Of a stretch of DNA of 64,000 bases, positions 1 to 12,685 are shown piece after piece; the stretch's first letter is position 1, and every line of letters starts with the position of its first letter. Location: contig NC_080427.1 in assembly GCF_029873635.1 (NCBI RefSeq), positions 69,924,848 to 69,988,847 on the forward strand. The letters run 5' to 3'. Below the pieces are notes generated by a model that was not told the DNA's origin, searched no databases, and saw only the letters and a list, made by a program, of their open reading frames with translations. This DNA is from Malania oleifera (taxonomy: Eukaryota; Streptophyta; Magnoliopsida; Santalales; Ximeniaceae). Position numbers and translations under genes: made by a program.

Positions 1-303
1 CTCCCATTAAGTGAGCCTTAGTGTAATCCTTGTGCTTATGAGACAGGGCGGGGATGTAGGCGCTGTTGCCGAACTTCGATAACATATTTGGTGTTATCTC
101 TCTTCACTGCTTTATTGTGCATGGTTAATTAGTGTTCTTGTGAAGTTTAATTTCTGCTGAATATATATTGATTTATTTTATCTACACTAAATTGACCTTA
201 GGATTGTGTAATACTGCTGCTAGTTGATTAATGTAGGGGAGAAATTTTTAAAATACCAATTCACCCCCTCCCCCTCCCTCTTGGGATTACAGTAAAGCTA
301 ACA
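1..303 (+). mobile_element. 3' end of a Sirevirus-like LTR, cut by the window edge
   Basis: The sequence matches the last 300 bases of the complete solo LTR at 34053-35995. Both carry the stretch around GTGTAATCCTTGTGCTT, the GCCGAAC..CGATAACA block, and a C-rich end followed by GGGATTACAGTAAAGCTAACA. LTRs of this type end in CA, which sets the border at 303. The base after it resumes a - strand gag reading frame, so this LTR was inserted into gag. Whether it is a solo LTR or the edge of a full element cannot be seen because the rest lies outside the window. Confidence 0.75.
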
Positions 304-800
304 TTTAGTCACATTAGCTAGAATCTTATGAACCTTGAATAGTTTACTTTGTAGTTCTTCATAAGATAGCATACTCTCATCATTGGATTCATCAAATGAA
401 TATGATTCTTTAAATGATTTACATGAGGAACTTTGTTCTTCATTATTGTCATATGCCATAAGACAACCATTTTCAACCTCTTGATCACTTGATTCACTCT
501 TTAAACTACTGGAACTTATATTGTCCCACGTAGTGGCCTTCATTGCCTTTTTCTTTTTCTTCTTAGAATCCTTCTTAAGTTGTAGACAATCTAGTTTTAT
601 GTGTCCAATTTTCTTGCAATTATAGTATGTAGGAGGTTCATTTCTTGTTTCCCTTTTATTGGTTTTGCCTTCATCTGATTTTGAGTCTCAAAATTTTGTA
701 GTAAATTTATTCTTCTTTCTAAGGATTTTTGCAAGTTTCTTGTTTATGAAGGCTATATCATTTACATCCATTACTTCTTCATCTTCATCACTAAAGCTTT

Positions 801-1845
801 TTATTGGGAAACGATGATATACGATATATACAGTAATGTTTTACAGAAACAATGAAATGAGAAATGCAGATATATTTTATAGTGAAATGATGATATGTGA
901 AATACATAGAGCTATTTTATACAGAAATGTTGAACAGAGAATTATACAGAAATGATGAGAATTACATAAATGATGAAATGTGAACATAGAAATAGGGAAA
1001 TGAGAACCCTAATGGACCATAGTATACAGAGCATGGTACCATTGCCAATATTTGTGATTAGTGTAACCACAAGTCTGGTACAGAGTGTGGCGAGACAATC
1101 GATTGGGCCTGTGAAGGGTTGTGCTACCCCTTGGGGTTTGGACCAAGATTGGGTAGGCCAATCGTATTGCAGACGCGTTCCCCGTTTTGATCTAACTAGG
1201 TAGGCCAACTGCGGTTAAGTCCAGCCTTCAGGCTACACAACCCGATCATGTGGGGTGAATACATGATGATGTGAATATCCATAGGTTGGTTTCTCATTAC
1301 AAACGCGATAATATGCAGCCATAAGCTACAGACGTGCCGTGTATTATATACTAGTGGATGCTTATGAGTTAGAGAATGTTTATGAAAAGTAAAAAGTGAA
1401 ATGAATAGCCATGAGTTACAGACGAGAAGTGCTTTATGCTGGTGGATACTCATGGGCTAGAGAATGAATATGAATATAAGAAATGAAAGAGTATGTATAT
1501 GATAAGAGAAGTGAAAGAGTATGAATATAAAGATGAAAAATGAAAGTATATATATATAATTATGAGAAATGATAGCTTATTAATATGAATATGAGAAATA
1601 ATATCAAAACTTATGAAAGTATGTTTTATATCTATATGACTATGAGTACATATTTGTATATTTTTCTTAGATGATATAATCATTTAAATGAGTGTATTGT
1701 GATGTAACTAAACTCATGTGCCACACACAACAGAGAGAGCTCCGTGGTAGAGGAAATCATAGTACCTTAGCATTCAGGGTAAGTGTTTGAGCTAGGGGAT
1801 GTGTTTTGTGTAACCCCTAGACTATTTTATGCATTTTTGGGGATG

Positions 1846-1886
<41 letters not shown>

Positions 1887-2108
1887 GTCTTAGCACTTTA
1901 GTATTGTATAGCATTTTGGATGGTATTGTATATTGGGCTCAGACATTGTATATAATCCGCTGCATGGATAGTATGTTTGGATGGACTGGATACCCAATAC
2001 CCCCTCTTAGGTTCAAGTTATGTGTAATATATGGTTTCAGAGTTAGTTGATAGATGATGATTGATTATTATTGTTTAAAAAAAATAGTAGAAAAATTAGG
2101 TCATCACA
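801..2108 (-). mobile_element. Probable solo LTR inserted in gag
   Basis: About 1.3 kb of non-coding, AT-rich sequence interrupts the gag frame. On the - strand it begins TGTGATGACCTAATTTTT, like the TGTAACGACTTGC start of the LTR at 6121. The flanks AGCTTT (795-800) and AACTTT (2108-2113) suggest a 5-bp duplication with one transition. Inside it are a (TG)n tract and two diverged copies of a block around TACAGACG..GTGGAT at about 1327-1365 and 1407-1455. The family is probably Ty3/gypsy by its end sequence only. The left border lacks a clean CA, so its position is approximate. Confidence 0.5.
1852..1882. repeat. (TG)n microsatellite
   Basis: About 15 uninterrupted TG dinucleotides inside the solo LTR at 801-2108. 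Confidence 0.95.
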
Positions 2109-2853
2109 ACTTTCACTTAAGGCTTTGAAAGCAATATTTTCCTTGGTTTTTGATTTTCCATTAGTTTTTTCGTTTATTTTCATCTCATAAGTAAGAAGAG
2201 ATCCTATTATTTCATCTAGGGAGGTATTTTTCAAATTTCTTCCTTCCCTTATTGCGGTGACCTTAGGTTCCTAAATCGGTCGAAGTCCTCTAAAGATTTT
2301 TCGGATCATTTCATATGTAGAGTAGTTTTTCCCTAAGGCATTGAGAGAGTTTATTATATGGGTAAATCTAGTGTACATACTAGTAATGGTATCATCAGAA
2401 TTCATATTGAAAGCTTCATAGTCGCTAGTGAGCATATCGTCAATAGTACCTTCATAGGTTACTTCAAGTTTGTCCTAGATTTCTTTAGTTGATTTACATG
2501 TCATAATCCTATTGAATTCATTTACATCAATAGCACAATATAATGCATTCATAGCACTTGAATTTACTTGCAATATCTTATGGTCATTGTCAATCATCTC
2601 TTTTTCTTCTTTAGGTATTTCTTTACCATCCATGATTTTAGTGGGGATAAGGTCACCATGTGTGACAACTTCCTATGCTTTCCAATCCATAGTTTGTAAA
2701 GAAATTCTCATTCTTTGTTTCCAAAAGGTGTAGTTTACACCACAGGAAATAGGTGGTGTAGATGAGGATTAACCCTTAGCAAAGGAAGATACACCTAGGT
2801 GTGCCATAGGGATCTTTATGTGGCTTCTAATTTAAGATTTACTACAACCTAAG

Positions 2854-2908
2854 TCTCTAATACCAATTGAGAAGTAAGGTGTACTCCCAATAGGGAGGGT
2901 GAATTGGA
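2854..2908 (-). mobile_element. Primer-binding site and 5' LTR stub of the left Sirevirus-like element
   Basis: On the - strand 2865-2854 reads TGGTATTAGAGA, a decayed form of the initiator-Met primer site TGGTATCAGAGC seen intact at 44979-44990 and 49335-49346. The LTR then starts at 2868 with TGAGAAGTAAGG and the family signature GAGGGTGAATTGGA. It is cut off after about 41 bases by the gypsy LTR starting at 2909. I could not find its continuation beyond 16022. Confidence 0.65.
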
Positions 2909-4753
2909 TGACTCACTCTAAAAATAAGCAGCTTGGAAGCTATCACAAGTATAGGAGTTACGTTATGTAATAAATAGCTCAAGGGCCAGATCGTCTCCTC
3001 AGGGAATGCGGTTTAATCTCAAATTTTGGGTAATTCAAATCGAAAATAAAAAGTCACTGAACACATTTCAAATTCGAGGTTTTCAAAATGGTTGAGATTT
3101 CTTTTGACTAATTAAACGAACATGCAAATTAAATTCTAATCTTAACATGCACTGAATTTAACAACGAGAAATGGAAATCTTACGTCTAATCAAGCAGGAA
3201 TTGAAACACACGTTGAACTTTGGACAAAACTAAAAATGATAATTTTCCAACTTAAATTAAAACATGCAATTCTAAAACTAACGATCGAATGCAAACTCAA
3301 GAACCAAAGATTTTACGCAATTAAGAACTAACCAAAAATTAAAACTTTAACAATAACACTAAACGAAAACACGATAAAAATCCGGACTTAAATTAAAAGA
3401 ACTTAATTTAAATTAAACCCAACAAAATTTTAACTTTTAAAGAAAGACAACCAATTAAATCATAAGGAATGTATTTTTTTCTTTGGTATTTTATTCTTTT
3501 TTTTTCTTTTCAAGAAATCAAACTGACTAAATTCAATCAGAAATTAATTCAAGCAAAAGGTAAATCTAATACCAATATTAATCAAAGGAGAAGAAAGTAA
3601 TAAACTTTAATAAAAACACCCAACCATCGGGAGAGTTCTTGGCAAGCAGTAGCAGAGGTCTCCCCAGGCTAGCAGCAGAATAGCTGGTTGTCTCGAGTAA
3701 GGGAGATAGTAGCATGCAGGGGAAGCAGCCTTGGGGCAGTAGTGGCCTTTCATGGTGGCTGGCCATCGCTACAACAGGGAAGCTTGGAAGCCTTGGGTGG
3801 CGGGCAACAACTACAGCAGTGGCTGAAACTAGAAGGAAACCGAGAGGAGAAAACTTGAGAAGAAGGAGGAGTAGGGAGCAGCAGCGGCTTTTGGGTCCTT
3901 CAACAACAGTAGCAGCAGGTTGCTCAACGGGCTATGGTTGTGAGTGGCTTGGAGAATGAAACTGGGAGAAGGAAGAGAAAGGAAGGAGAAGGAGAAAATG
4001 AAGCTAGGGCTGTGGCTATGAGTTTTTGGGCAACCAGCTAGGAGGAAAGCAGAGCAAGAGAAAAAGGAGAAGAGAAAGGAGGCGAAGGGAGAGAGTAGGG
4101 AAGAAGGGAGGAAGGGAAAGTTAGCTCGGGTTCAGCAGCAAGTCAAGAGAAAGGAAAAAAAAAAGAGAAATGGAAAAAAGAAGGGAGTGAAGGGAAAGGG
4201 AAGGAAGAAGAGGAAGAAAGAGAGGAGGGGTGGGGGCACATTGATGAAAGAAGGAAAAAAAGGATTTATAAGGGAAGGGGGGCTACTGCCCTACTCAACA
4301 AAGACCTAGCCAGGATCCGAACTTGGCTACATGGCCGAGTCACATCATATTTTTTATTTATTTATTTTTCTTTTTGCTTCCCTATCTTCTTTCTTCTTCA
4401 TTTTATCCTTAGCGAACGAGGATCATTTTGGCCATTTTAGAGCCTGTTTCTCTCAAAGCTCAAAATACAGAAGTTGTAAATAATCTTCTTTTCTTCCTAT
4501 AGTATTTCGAATTGTCTCGATTGAAGCTCAGATAAGAAAATTATGCATAAATTATGAATTAGTACCGCTTTTAGCTCTCGATAATTTTCCTGTGATAAAA
4601 AATGTCAAAAATTTATAAACTGCTCAATAAAATCCAAACATTATAAATAAGACACCATGTTAAAATATTGAAAGTAATTAGGCATTTAATTAAAAATATA
4701 AGCCCCAATGCATGAATTAAACCACTTAATTACGCAGTTTAAGCGCGTAATCA
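2909..4753 (-). repeat. 3' LTR of the gypsy element
   Basis: It begins TGACTCACTC and ends GCGTAATCA (TG...CA), and matches 14410-16022 over most of its length. Shared blocks include ATCGTCTCCTCAGGGAATG and the AAAGCTCAAAATACAGAAGTTGTA-type region. About 3640-4260 is a purine-rich GAAGG/GGAGA stretch, longer than in the partner LTR, which explains the length difference (about 1.85 against 1.61 kb). Open frames in this stretch are low-complexity artefacts. Confidence 0.75.
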
Positions 4754-6120
4754 CACCCCCCCCCCCAACTAACGTTTTCTAGTCTCTAACAAATAACGTA
4801 AATGAATTCCAGGACGGTATCCGCAAATACTAACTCCAGCAAAAATGAATGTACATGCAACACAATCATACCATTCACATGCAGGAATATAACCAAATTT
4901 CACACTAGCTCGTTCATGATTAATGCACACAACTCCAAAGGACGTCACTCATGCAAGTTTCATTATTATATAGCAATTAAGAATAGTACACTCTCATGAA
5001 GTTAACCAGCGGTACAATTCAGAGTTAATGCGGTCATATAAGTTTGAGTATAAATAGGTGAAATCTCAAGGTATGTGAAATGTGTATGACTCGTTACACC
5101 CAGGATACTAGTGGACACCTACAGAATAATCGTTTTTACTCGGCCTAACTGGTATACCCTTAAAAATACTCAAAAGGAATGGATTCGCTCATTATATGTG
5201 AGGAGGAGTGTCGCGATCAAACATCCCACATATTGTAAGGAACAAACCCTAAGTGTATGGAGTGGACTAGTCTGAAAAAATCCAGCCTATTTGTGAGGTG
5301 TCGGGTCCTTCACCCTTGCATCTTCTCACCTACTCGCCATTTCCAACTGATAGCACCCTAGATCAACTTATTCACAACTAGTCAACTTATTCACAACCAG
5401 GCATGAATACATCTGAAGCATTAAGCGATTGAAAAGTCTTCATATGTAGAGAACATGTGTTGTGTCCATCACTTTTTATGCATTTCTATGGAGCAGGTAT
5501 TAATCTTTCATTTCATCTGTATTTCTAATTTTCTTATTCTTTCTTCTACTCATTCTTCAATTTCTATCTTTTCTTAGTAAACTAAGACAATCATAACACT
5601 TCTTTCATTGTATTCATACCACCAATGGTAATTAAGTTCGAACAATAGTTCATAAACTAAGTCTATCTCTAGGGGTGGCTCAGCCTTCACATCTTAAGTA
5701 GGCTACAAGACCTAGGTTTCTATCTCCCCACTAGATGTCACCTCTAGGTTAGCAAGTCAAAAACAGAGACTGGTGTGCAAAGAATCATCTTGAAGAAAAG
5801 AGAACTGAGTTTTTTGAACTCTGATTTGATGTTAACACTCAAAAGGATGATAAATAGTTCAAGGATATCTCATAAGATGTCGTAGTCATCACGGGTGTTC
5901 TCTCAGTGCTCACAAAGAATCCTAAATGCAATGAATCATGTGAATGTGTCTTTTCAGCCTCATGAGATATCATGTAAATATAGAGTTTATGTAACCAAAT
6001 TAACATGAGTGTACTACTAATCAATTCTTCATGGAGTTACAAAATCATATAAAGAGAAACTACACATAAATGACTCGAGTGTGTAATTCTTATGTTATAT
6101 GTAAGTATGTGAAGGGTATA
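4754..6120 (-). mobile_element. Gypsy 3' internal non-coding region with polypurine tract
   Basis: Next to the LTR, 4756-4766 is a run of C, that is a G-run polypurine tract on the coding strand, the expected primer for plus-strand synthesis. The rest, to the solo LTR at 6121, has no protein similarity that I can recognise on either strand. It contains a short direct repeat around CAACTTATTCACAAC at about 5365-5398. Long non-coding 3' regions are common in Athila/Tat elements, and that is my reading here. Confidence 0.5.
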
Positions 6121-7318
6121 TGTAACGACTTGCTTAATTTCCATACATTTTTTTTTAATATCACAAAAATCACAATAACAATTCAGCAGGTCATGGTCAA
6201 CCTAATCCTGTGGGTATCAGGGATATAACAGAAACACAATGCGAAAGCCTTAGCAGCAGGAAACATAAAATCGTAATATCATAAACACAAAACCATCAAT
6301 CTCAATACCAGCGTTTCTATAACCACTGTATATACATATATAAACCACCGAAAAGAGTCCTAGGGTCGTTTCCACAAAATCCATATCTGACCCTATCACA
6401 AAATACATACCCTTCAAAAAGGACAGATCGGCCAAATCTATCCCAGCAGAGCTTTATCCCCTCTCCTATCAGGGGCTCCTAAAAATGTTTATGAAATTTT
6501 GGGGTGAGACACCTCTCAGTAAGGGAAATAAACTAATACTAGTATGTGGAAACATGAATATTTCCGTGTTCTATATAAAATCATACATAAACATATCAGT
6601 ATAATTGTCTGTATCATATCTAGGAAACATATATTCTCATATCATGGCAGAACATACATGATTTTCATAAGCATAATTCATCTCATATAAATAATAATAT
6701 GAAAAACCACTCTGGTAGGTTAATTAGCTATTGTCATGTATTACCCCCACATGACTGGGTTGAGTGGCCCGAAGGCGGGACCTGACAATGGTTGGCCGAC
6801 CACTGTCAAGATAAAAGTACAGTCTGTAAGTCCGATGGGTCTGCCAGACCTAGTCCGCACACCAGGGGCGCTTACACTTCTTAAAATCACATCAACCATC
6901 TAACCTCACGCTACTCCATACAGCAAAGTTAACATAAATATCATGAGGAACCATGAGTACATAACATCGGTACTGTGCAAGCGCTAGCCTAGACCAAGCC
7001 AACCAGGTTCTGATAACATATAGCATATAATCAAATTGTGATACATGGATATTTCATACTATAATTTCCAAATCAATATCATCGCATCATTTTACATATT
7101 TATACATATCATAAAAATCATCGGCCTGTACGCTAGTATTTCACATTTTACCATAGCTCGGCTCATACGCCGGCAAATCATATCCATATCTTAGCCCGTA
7201 CACCGACAAACATATCCATAACTCAGCCCGTACACCGGAAAAACATATATAAAATTCTCGGCCGATACGCCGGTTTTCATTACAAAAATCCATATCATTA
7301 TCATGTTCCCAAAAAACA
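6121..7318 (+). mobile_element. Solo LTR, probably Ty3/gypsy
   Basis: The 1198-bp block starts TGTAACGACTTGC and ends AAAAAACA, flanked by GTATA (6116-6120) and GTATT (7319-7323), a near-perfect 5-bp target duplication. It contains GGGGTGAGACACCTCTCAGTAA and several diverged copies of a short motif like CTCGGCCCGTACACCGG (about 7120-7275, also written GCTCATACGCCGG and GCCGATACGCCGG). No coding sequence or primer site is present, as expected after recombination between two LTRs. Confidence 0.6.
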
Positions 7319-7562
7319 GTATTTCATTATAAATTCCACTCATGCCACAATGAAATAGGTTTTTGGTGAGTTCAACTAGACATGTTTCAACACAAAAATA
7401 ATCTTTCAGTTCATTCTACTCTCCACCATGTATTGCTCTCAATGGTTGAGCTACGGTTGATTTTTTGTCAATCCTAGTGTTCCACTGCTGAGCATAGTCA
7501 GCTAAATAATCCAGAAAATCCAATGCCTCATCAGGCTTCTTGTCAAAGAAATATCCTAAACA
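7319..7562 (-). pseudogene. Gypsy gag, C-terminal fragment
   Basis: Read on the - strand, this continues the gag found at 13740-14330. It includes the conserved block FFDKKPDEALDFLDYLADYA followed by QQWNT and a decayed tail with a stop codon. The piece was separated from its N-terminal half by insertion of the copia element, whose duplication CATAG sits at 7563-7567 and 13735-13739. The retrotransposon gag domain forms the virus-like particle. This copy is dead. Confidence 0.75.
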
Positions 7563-7567
7563 CATAG

Positions 7568-8616
7568 TGTTGCGTGTAATTCCAGCTGATTGCTAATTCT
7601 ATTTTCAGATTTTAATTAATTCCAAATCAGCCCCAATAACACCTAAACATAAACCTGTTTATTTTGACGCGTGTGTGCTAAGCCTGATCAAGAAAAATGT
7701 ACGTTCATCAAATAATATACAGCAACGCATAAACATGTCACAAGCACAATCCACAAGAACACATTTACGTGGTTCGGCCCAAAACTTGGCCTACATCCAC
7801 GGCAGAAACTCACCTCCAGAGATACTATATAAAACCGGTGAAAATAAATACAAGTACACACTGATTTACCCTTTCTTGTCTTACCGATTTCTTCTGAAAA
7901 TCAGCCCAAGAACAACCCAAGAAATCTACCCTTCGCACCTGCGAATAACCCTAGGTTTCTTCCTATTATTCTCCCTAATTTCCCTACAAGAAACCCCTCC
8001 CAAGAAATCAAATCTACATGTGTCTTTACCTTCCCTTACCAGTGCGTGAATCTCTATTGGAGATTGGAGTTACCCAGCGCCGCACCTCCTCCTGCCGGCT
8101 TCTTCTCCCGTGCGGCCTCACTCTCCCACGCGACTGCTAAAGCTTCTCGGTCCTGCAGGTGCTCGCTCGGCTGGGAAGCCTCCTGCTGCTGGGAAGAACT
8201 CGCGGCTAGCTGTGGAGGAAGATGGTGCAGCGTCTCTCTCGGTTCTGGAGCTGCAAACACACGAAGAAGAAAACCTCTTCTGTGCTGCCGTCTCTCAAGG
8301 CTGCTCTCGCTCACGGCCGCTGAAAATCCTCTCTTGCGCTCGGGTGCGGCTGCCCTCTGAACCTGCAAAACAGAAATCTCAAGAACCCCCAGTGCTGCTG
8401 TTTTTCTTGAAGCTGCAAGACGCCTCTCCCAGATCCAGCGCCGCTCTCTTCTCCTTTTTCTCTCCTGCCCCCTGCTGTGGTTTTTTTATTCATTTACAAT
8501 TAATGTCAGGCAATTACATCACTACCCCTATAACAAAAGTAAACAAAAAACAGCCGTTGGATTTGGGTAAAGAAATGGACAGCCTGGATTCTGTTTCAAG
8601 CCTTGACACTCCAACA
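7568..8616 (-). repeat. 3' LTR of the Tork-type element
   Basis: Starts TGTTGCGTGTAATTCC and ends CTCCAACA on the + strand. It has the same length as the right LTR and differs by about 9 substitutions, clustered in part around 8100-8150. About 8050-8470 is a GC-rich island in an otherwise AT-rich window and opens long frames on both strands. These frames are not coding evidence. Confidence 0.93.
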
Positions 8617-8691
8617 ATTCTCCACCTTGGCAAGCTTGTAACCCTTGCACCTCTTTAGCATCTCCTATGGTGGTTCCTGCAAAAACAGACA

Positions 8692-11600
8692 CTAGAAACT
8701 TCCAAGGTTAACCAAGTTCGAACAATGTTCAAACTTGGATTTAGGTACTGCTTTAGTCATCATATCCGAAGGATTGTCTTCCGTTGGAATTTTTCTTACT
8801 TCTATTTCTCCACTAGAAATAATATCTCTCACAAAATGCAACCTAACATCTATATGTTTGGACCTATCATGATAAACATGATTCCTAGCCAAATGAATAG
8901 TGCTTTGATTGTCACAATAAATTGTAACAGCTCCACTATACATTCCTAACTCTAGGCATAGTCCTTTTATCCATATAGCCTCCTTAAAGGCTTCAGTCAT
9001 GGCAATATATTCAGCCTCCGTGGTAGACAAGGCTACCACCGACTGCATGTGAGATTTCCAACTAATAGCACTACCTAAAAAACAAAAGACCATACCAGAC
9101 AAAGATTTCCTAGTATCTAGATTTCCAGCATAGTCAGAATCTACATATCCTTTTAACCCTATTTCACAATGCATATCCTTTTTACCAAATATTAATCCTT
9201 GCTGTTTTGTTCCAGACAAGTATTGAAAAATTTGTTTCAAAGCATGCCAATGTGGTTTTCCAGGTTTGCTCATAAATCTACTCACTTGACTTACAGCATA
9301 AGATAGATCAGGTCTAGAACATACCATAGCATACATTACACTACCAACCATACTAGCATAAGGTATTCTATTCATAAACAGTGATTCATCTTCAGTTTCA
9401 GGAGACTGTTTGCTAGACAACTTAACATGCTGTGCAATAGGAATAGAAGTAGATTTAACATGACTCATTCCAAATCTTTTTAACACTTTTGAAATATAAG
9501 ACTTTTGGGACAAATAGAGAAGCTTTTTATTCCTTTCTCTAGTTATTTCCATACCAAGTATTCTTTTAACAGGTCCTAAGTCTTTCATTTCAAATTCAGA
9601 TTTGAGCATACACTTAACTTGATTTAACATATCCATGTCTTGACAAGCAACCAACATGTCATCAACATATAATAGCAAATATATATGACATTTATCACAT
9701 GGTTTAAAATAAACACAACCATCATAATTGCTCCTACAGAAATCATTTTGAAGCATGTAAGAATCAAATCGTTTATACCATTGTCTAGGTGACTGTTTCA
9801 ACCCATATAAAGATTTCTTTAATAAACATACATGATTTTTATTCACTTCCGTATCAAAGCCCTCAGGAGGTTGCATATAAATTATTTCTTCCAAAGTACC
9901 ATGCAAGAAAGCAGTTTTAACATCAAGTTGTTCCAAATGCAAGTCATGTACAGCAACAAAGGATAATAGAATTCTAATAGAACTATGCCTCACAACAGGG
10001 GAAAATATTTCATTATAGTCTACCCCTTCCCTTTGAGTAAATCCCTTAGCCACTAACCTAACTTTATACCTAGGTGGTTCAACTCCGGGGATTCCCTCTT
10101 TCCTCTTAAAGATCCACTTGGATCCTATGAGTTTTTGTTTTTCTGGTCTAAATACCATCACCCATGTCTCATTCTTGTTTAGAGACTCCATTTCTTCTTG
10201 CATTGCAAGAATCCATTTTTCAGCCTCTTTACTATCCATGGCCTCTCTAAAAGTCCTAGGCTCCACCTCAATTTCTGTTTCAGCAACAGAAAGAGCAAAC
10301 GCTGTCATATCAGCTTCCCCATACCTTTGAGGAGGTCTTATGACCCTCCTCTCCCTATCTCGTGCTAGAAGGTAAGTTTTACTTAAATCAGAGGTTTCCG
10401 TTTTTGAGTTTTGCTCCTCAAAAACTGCAGCATCTGTTTCTAAATGGCTATGTGAAGTGGAGGGTTGCTCCACCTCAAGCTGCGGGTCACTGGTATCAGA
10501 GTGTCTAACACTTTCATCTGAATTTTCTGGTTTTCCCCCCATTGTAGTTTCATTAAAAACTACATCCCTGCTAATAATACATTTTTGTTTTCTAGGTTCA
10601 ACAACCCAGAGCTTATAGCCTTTAACCCCCTCTGGGTATCCCACAAAAATACATTTAATAGCCCTAGGCTCTAATTTATCAGTTCTAATGTGGGCATAGG
10701 CTACGCACCCAAAAACTTTTAAACCATGATAATCAGCAGGCTTACCCGACCAAATTTCTTGAGGGGTTTTGTAATGTAAGGCTGTGGAAGGACACCTATT
10801 AATAAGGTATACAGCAGTGGTCACCGCCTCTGCCCAAAAGGTCTTGGGCAGACCTGAAGTGGCTAACATGCATCTTACCCTTTCCAAAATAGTCCTATTC
10901 ATCCTTTCAGCTAATCCATTCTGTTGGGGAGTATCCCTAACAGTCCTATGTCTAGCTATGCCCTCAGCTTTACAAAATTCAGAAAATTCATTTGACAAGT
11001 ACTCTAATCCATTGTCTGTTCTCAGTGTTTTAACTTTTCTGCCAACTTGATTTTCTACTAAGGTTTTCCATTCTTTAAACTTTTCAAAAGTATCACTTTT
11101 ATGTTTTAGAATATAAACCCATACTTTCCTAGAAAAGTCATCTACAATTGACAGAAAATACCTAGAACCACCATGAGAACTAACCGTAGCTGGCCCCCAC
11201 AAGTCTGAATGTATGTAATCAAGAGTCTGTTTCGTGGTGTGAGTGGACTTCTTAAAACTAACCCTAGTAGACTTTCCCAAGACACACTCCTCATAGAATG
11301 ACAATTCCTCAAGTTTCCTATCTCCAAGAAGCCCCTGTTTCTCTAGCTCCTTTAGGCCCAGTTGGCTAACATGTCCTAGCCTCCTATGCCACAAGGAAAC
11401 TTGATTTTCTACCCTGTGATTGATAGGTGAAGCTTCACCAATCACTGTCTTTCCTACCAAGGTATACAACCCATTCTTTAGCACCCCTTTCATCACTACC
11501 AGTGAACCTCTACAAACTCTTAGGCTACCTCCTTCAGACTTAAACGTGTACCCTGTCTTATCTAAGATACCAAGAGAAATCAAATTTCTCTTCAGCTCAG

Positions 11601-12660
11601 GTATGTACCTCACATCTCTTAACACTCTTTCCATCCCATCATGCATTAGAAGTCTCACAGTCCCAATACCCTGTATTTTACATGACCTATTGTTTCCTAG
11701 GATAACATGACCTCCTTCTAAGCATGTAAAGGACTCAAACCAGTTTTTCAATGGACACATGTGGAAGGTACATCCTGAGTCTAGTATCCATTCTTTTCCC
11801 GAATCTCTATCCGAGACATTCAACACTTCCGCACTATCATACCCATCTAAAACTACAGCTGCCTTACCCTTTGATTCAGAGGTGGTGACATTTGCACCAT
11901 TTTTCCTCTCAGGGCAGTCCCTCCTAAAATGTCCTTCCTTGTGACATGTAAAACATTTTAGTGCCTTACTCTTAGACTTTGATCTAGACCTCTTGTCTTT
12001 TCCTTTCTTATTCCTCTTTTCAGACCTACCTCTCACATTTAACCCTTCCCCTGACCCTGATTTAGACTCAAACTTAGTGTGCAATTCCCTAGAGTGCAAA
12101 ACGGCTTGCACATCTTCTAAAGTCAGCCTCTCTCTCCCATACATCATAGTTTCTTTAATATGGTCATATGTGGAATCAAGAGAACTCAATAAAAGAATTG
12201 TCTGGTCTTCTTCATCTATACTAATATCAATATTAGCAAGATCCAAAAGAATTTTATTAAATTCATCTAAATGTTCATCAATCGATGTTCCAGGGGTCAT
12301 TCTAAAGGTGTAGAGTCTAGTCTTCTTATGGAGTCTATTTGCTAGGGATTTTGTCATGTACAAACTCTCTAGTTTTGATCACACTCCAGCTGCCGTATCC
12401 TCATTGGCAACTTCCCTAAGCACTTTGTCTCCTAAGGACAAGATAATGGCACTATGTGCCTTTTGAAGAATTTCGGGCTTCATTTTGTCGGTGGAGGGAA
12501 AATCTTGTTTCCCCTCTTGTGAAGTGGATGCTCCCTTCTTTTCTCCAAGAAGAGCCTCCTCAAGCCCCTGCTGTACCAAGATGGCACGCATCTTAATCCT
12601 CCATAAACCAAAGTCATTCTTGTCGGTAAATTTTTCTATTTCAAACCTAGCGGTCCCCAT
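8692..12660 (-). pseudogene. Copia gag-pol polyprotein with one nonsense codon
   Basis: One frame of about 1322 codons starts at ATG 12660 (MGTARFEIEKF). In order: gag; zinc knuckle CX2CX4HX4C (residues 236-249); protease DSG (294-296); GAG-pre-integrase LWHRRLGH; integrase D486, D549, E585 with 35 residues between the last two; reverse transcriptase with YVDD (998-1001); RNase H with D1174, E1215, D1250 and the final [10 protein letters not shown] block. It makes the particle, matures itself, copies the RNA and integrates the DNA. Two defects are seen. Codon 94 (12379-12381) is TGA in a context where Trp is usual. In the integrase zinc site FYEEC, the first Cys usual in the family is Tyr. 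Otherwise the frame is open to 8692. A downstream ATG at 12363 cannot replace the missing gag N terminus. Confidence 0.93.
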
Positions 12661-12671
12661 CACATAGCCAG

Positions 12672-12683
12672 GCTCTGATACCA
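12672..12683 (-). other. Primer-binding site for initiator-Met tRNA
   Basis: On the - strand this reads TGGTATCAGAGC, the complement of the 3' end of initiator-Met tRNA, two bases inside the 5' LTR (12686). It is the standard minus-strand primer site of plant copia elements and fixes the direction of transcription as right to left. Confidence 0.93.
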
Positions 12684-12685
12684 CT

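Larger units (their letters stand above)
304..2807 (-). pseudogene. Degenerate Sirevirus-like copia gag, split by an LTR insertion
   Basis: This is a remnant of the capsid/nucleocapsid gene of a Ty1/copia element. The ATG is near 2807. The N-terminal part (2109-2807) has the gag features FWKQRM, LEVTYEGT, YEAFNMN and SLDEIIGSLLTYEM, closely parallel to the better preserved gag at 43650-44936. The C-terminal part (304-800) has a zinc knuckle in which the first Cys is replaced by Tyr (YYNCKKIGHIKLDC), then a Lys-rich stretch and an acidic Ser-rich tail. Several in-frame stops are present. The 801-2108 insert separates the halves, and the frame resumes across it. The C terminus is cut by the LTR at 1-303. 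No pol from this element lies in the window. It is not functional. Confidence 0.8.

Noticed and set aside
1..2908. That the LTR at 1-303 and the - strand gag belong to one element
   Set aside because: The LTR end reads in + orientation and directly interrupts the gag frame, while gag's own primer site and LTR lie at 2854-2908. They are separate insertions.
3714..3959. Possible coding frame of 81 codons in the gypsy 3' LTR
   Set aside because: It sits in a purine-rich, low-complexity LTR stretch that is absent at comparable length from the partner LTR.
8046..8658. Long overlapping open frames in the Tork-type LTR, present in both copies
   Set aside because: They result from high GC content and are shared only because the two LTRs are nearly identical. 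No start context, domain or homologue outside the LTR can be seen.
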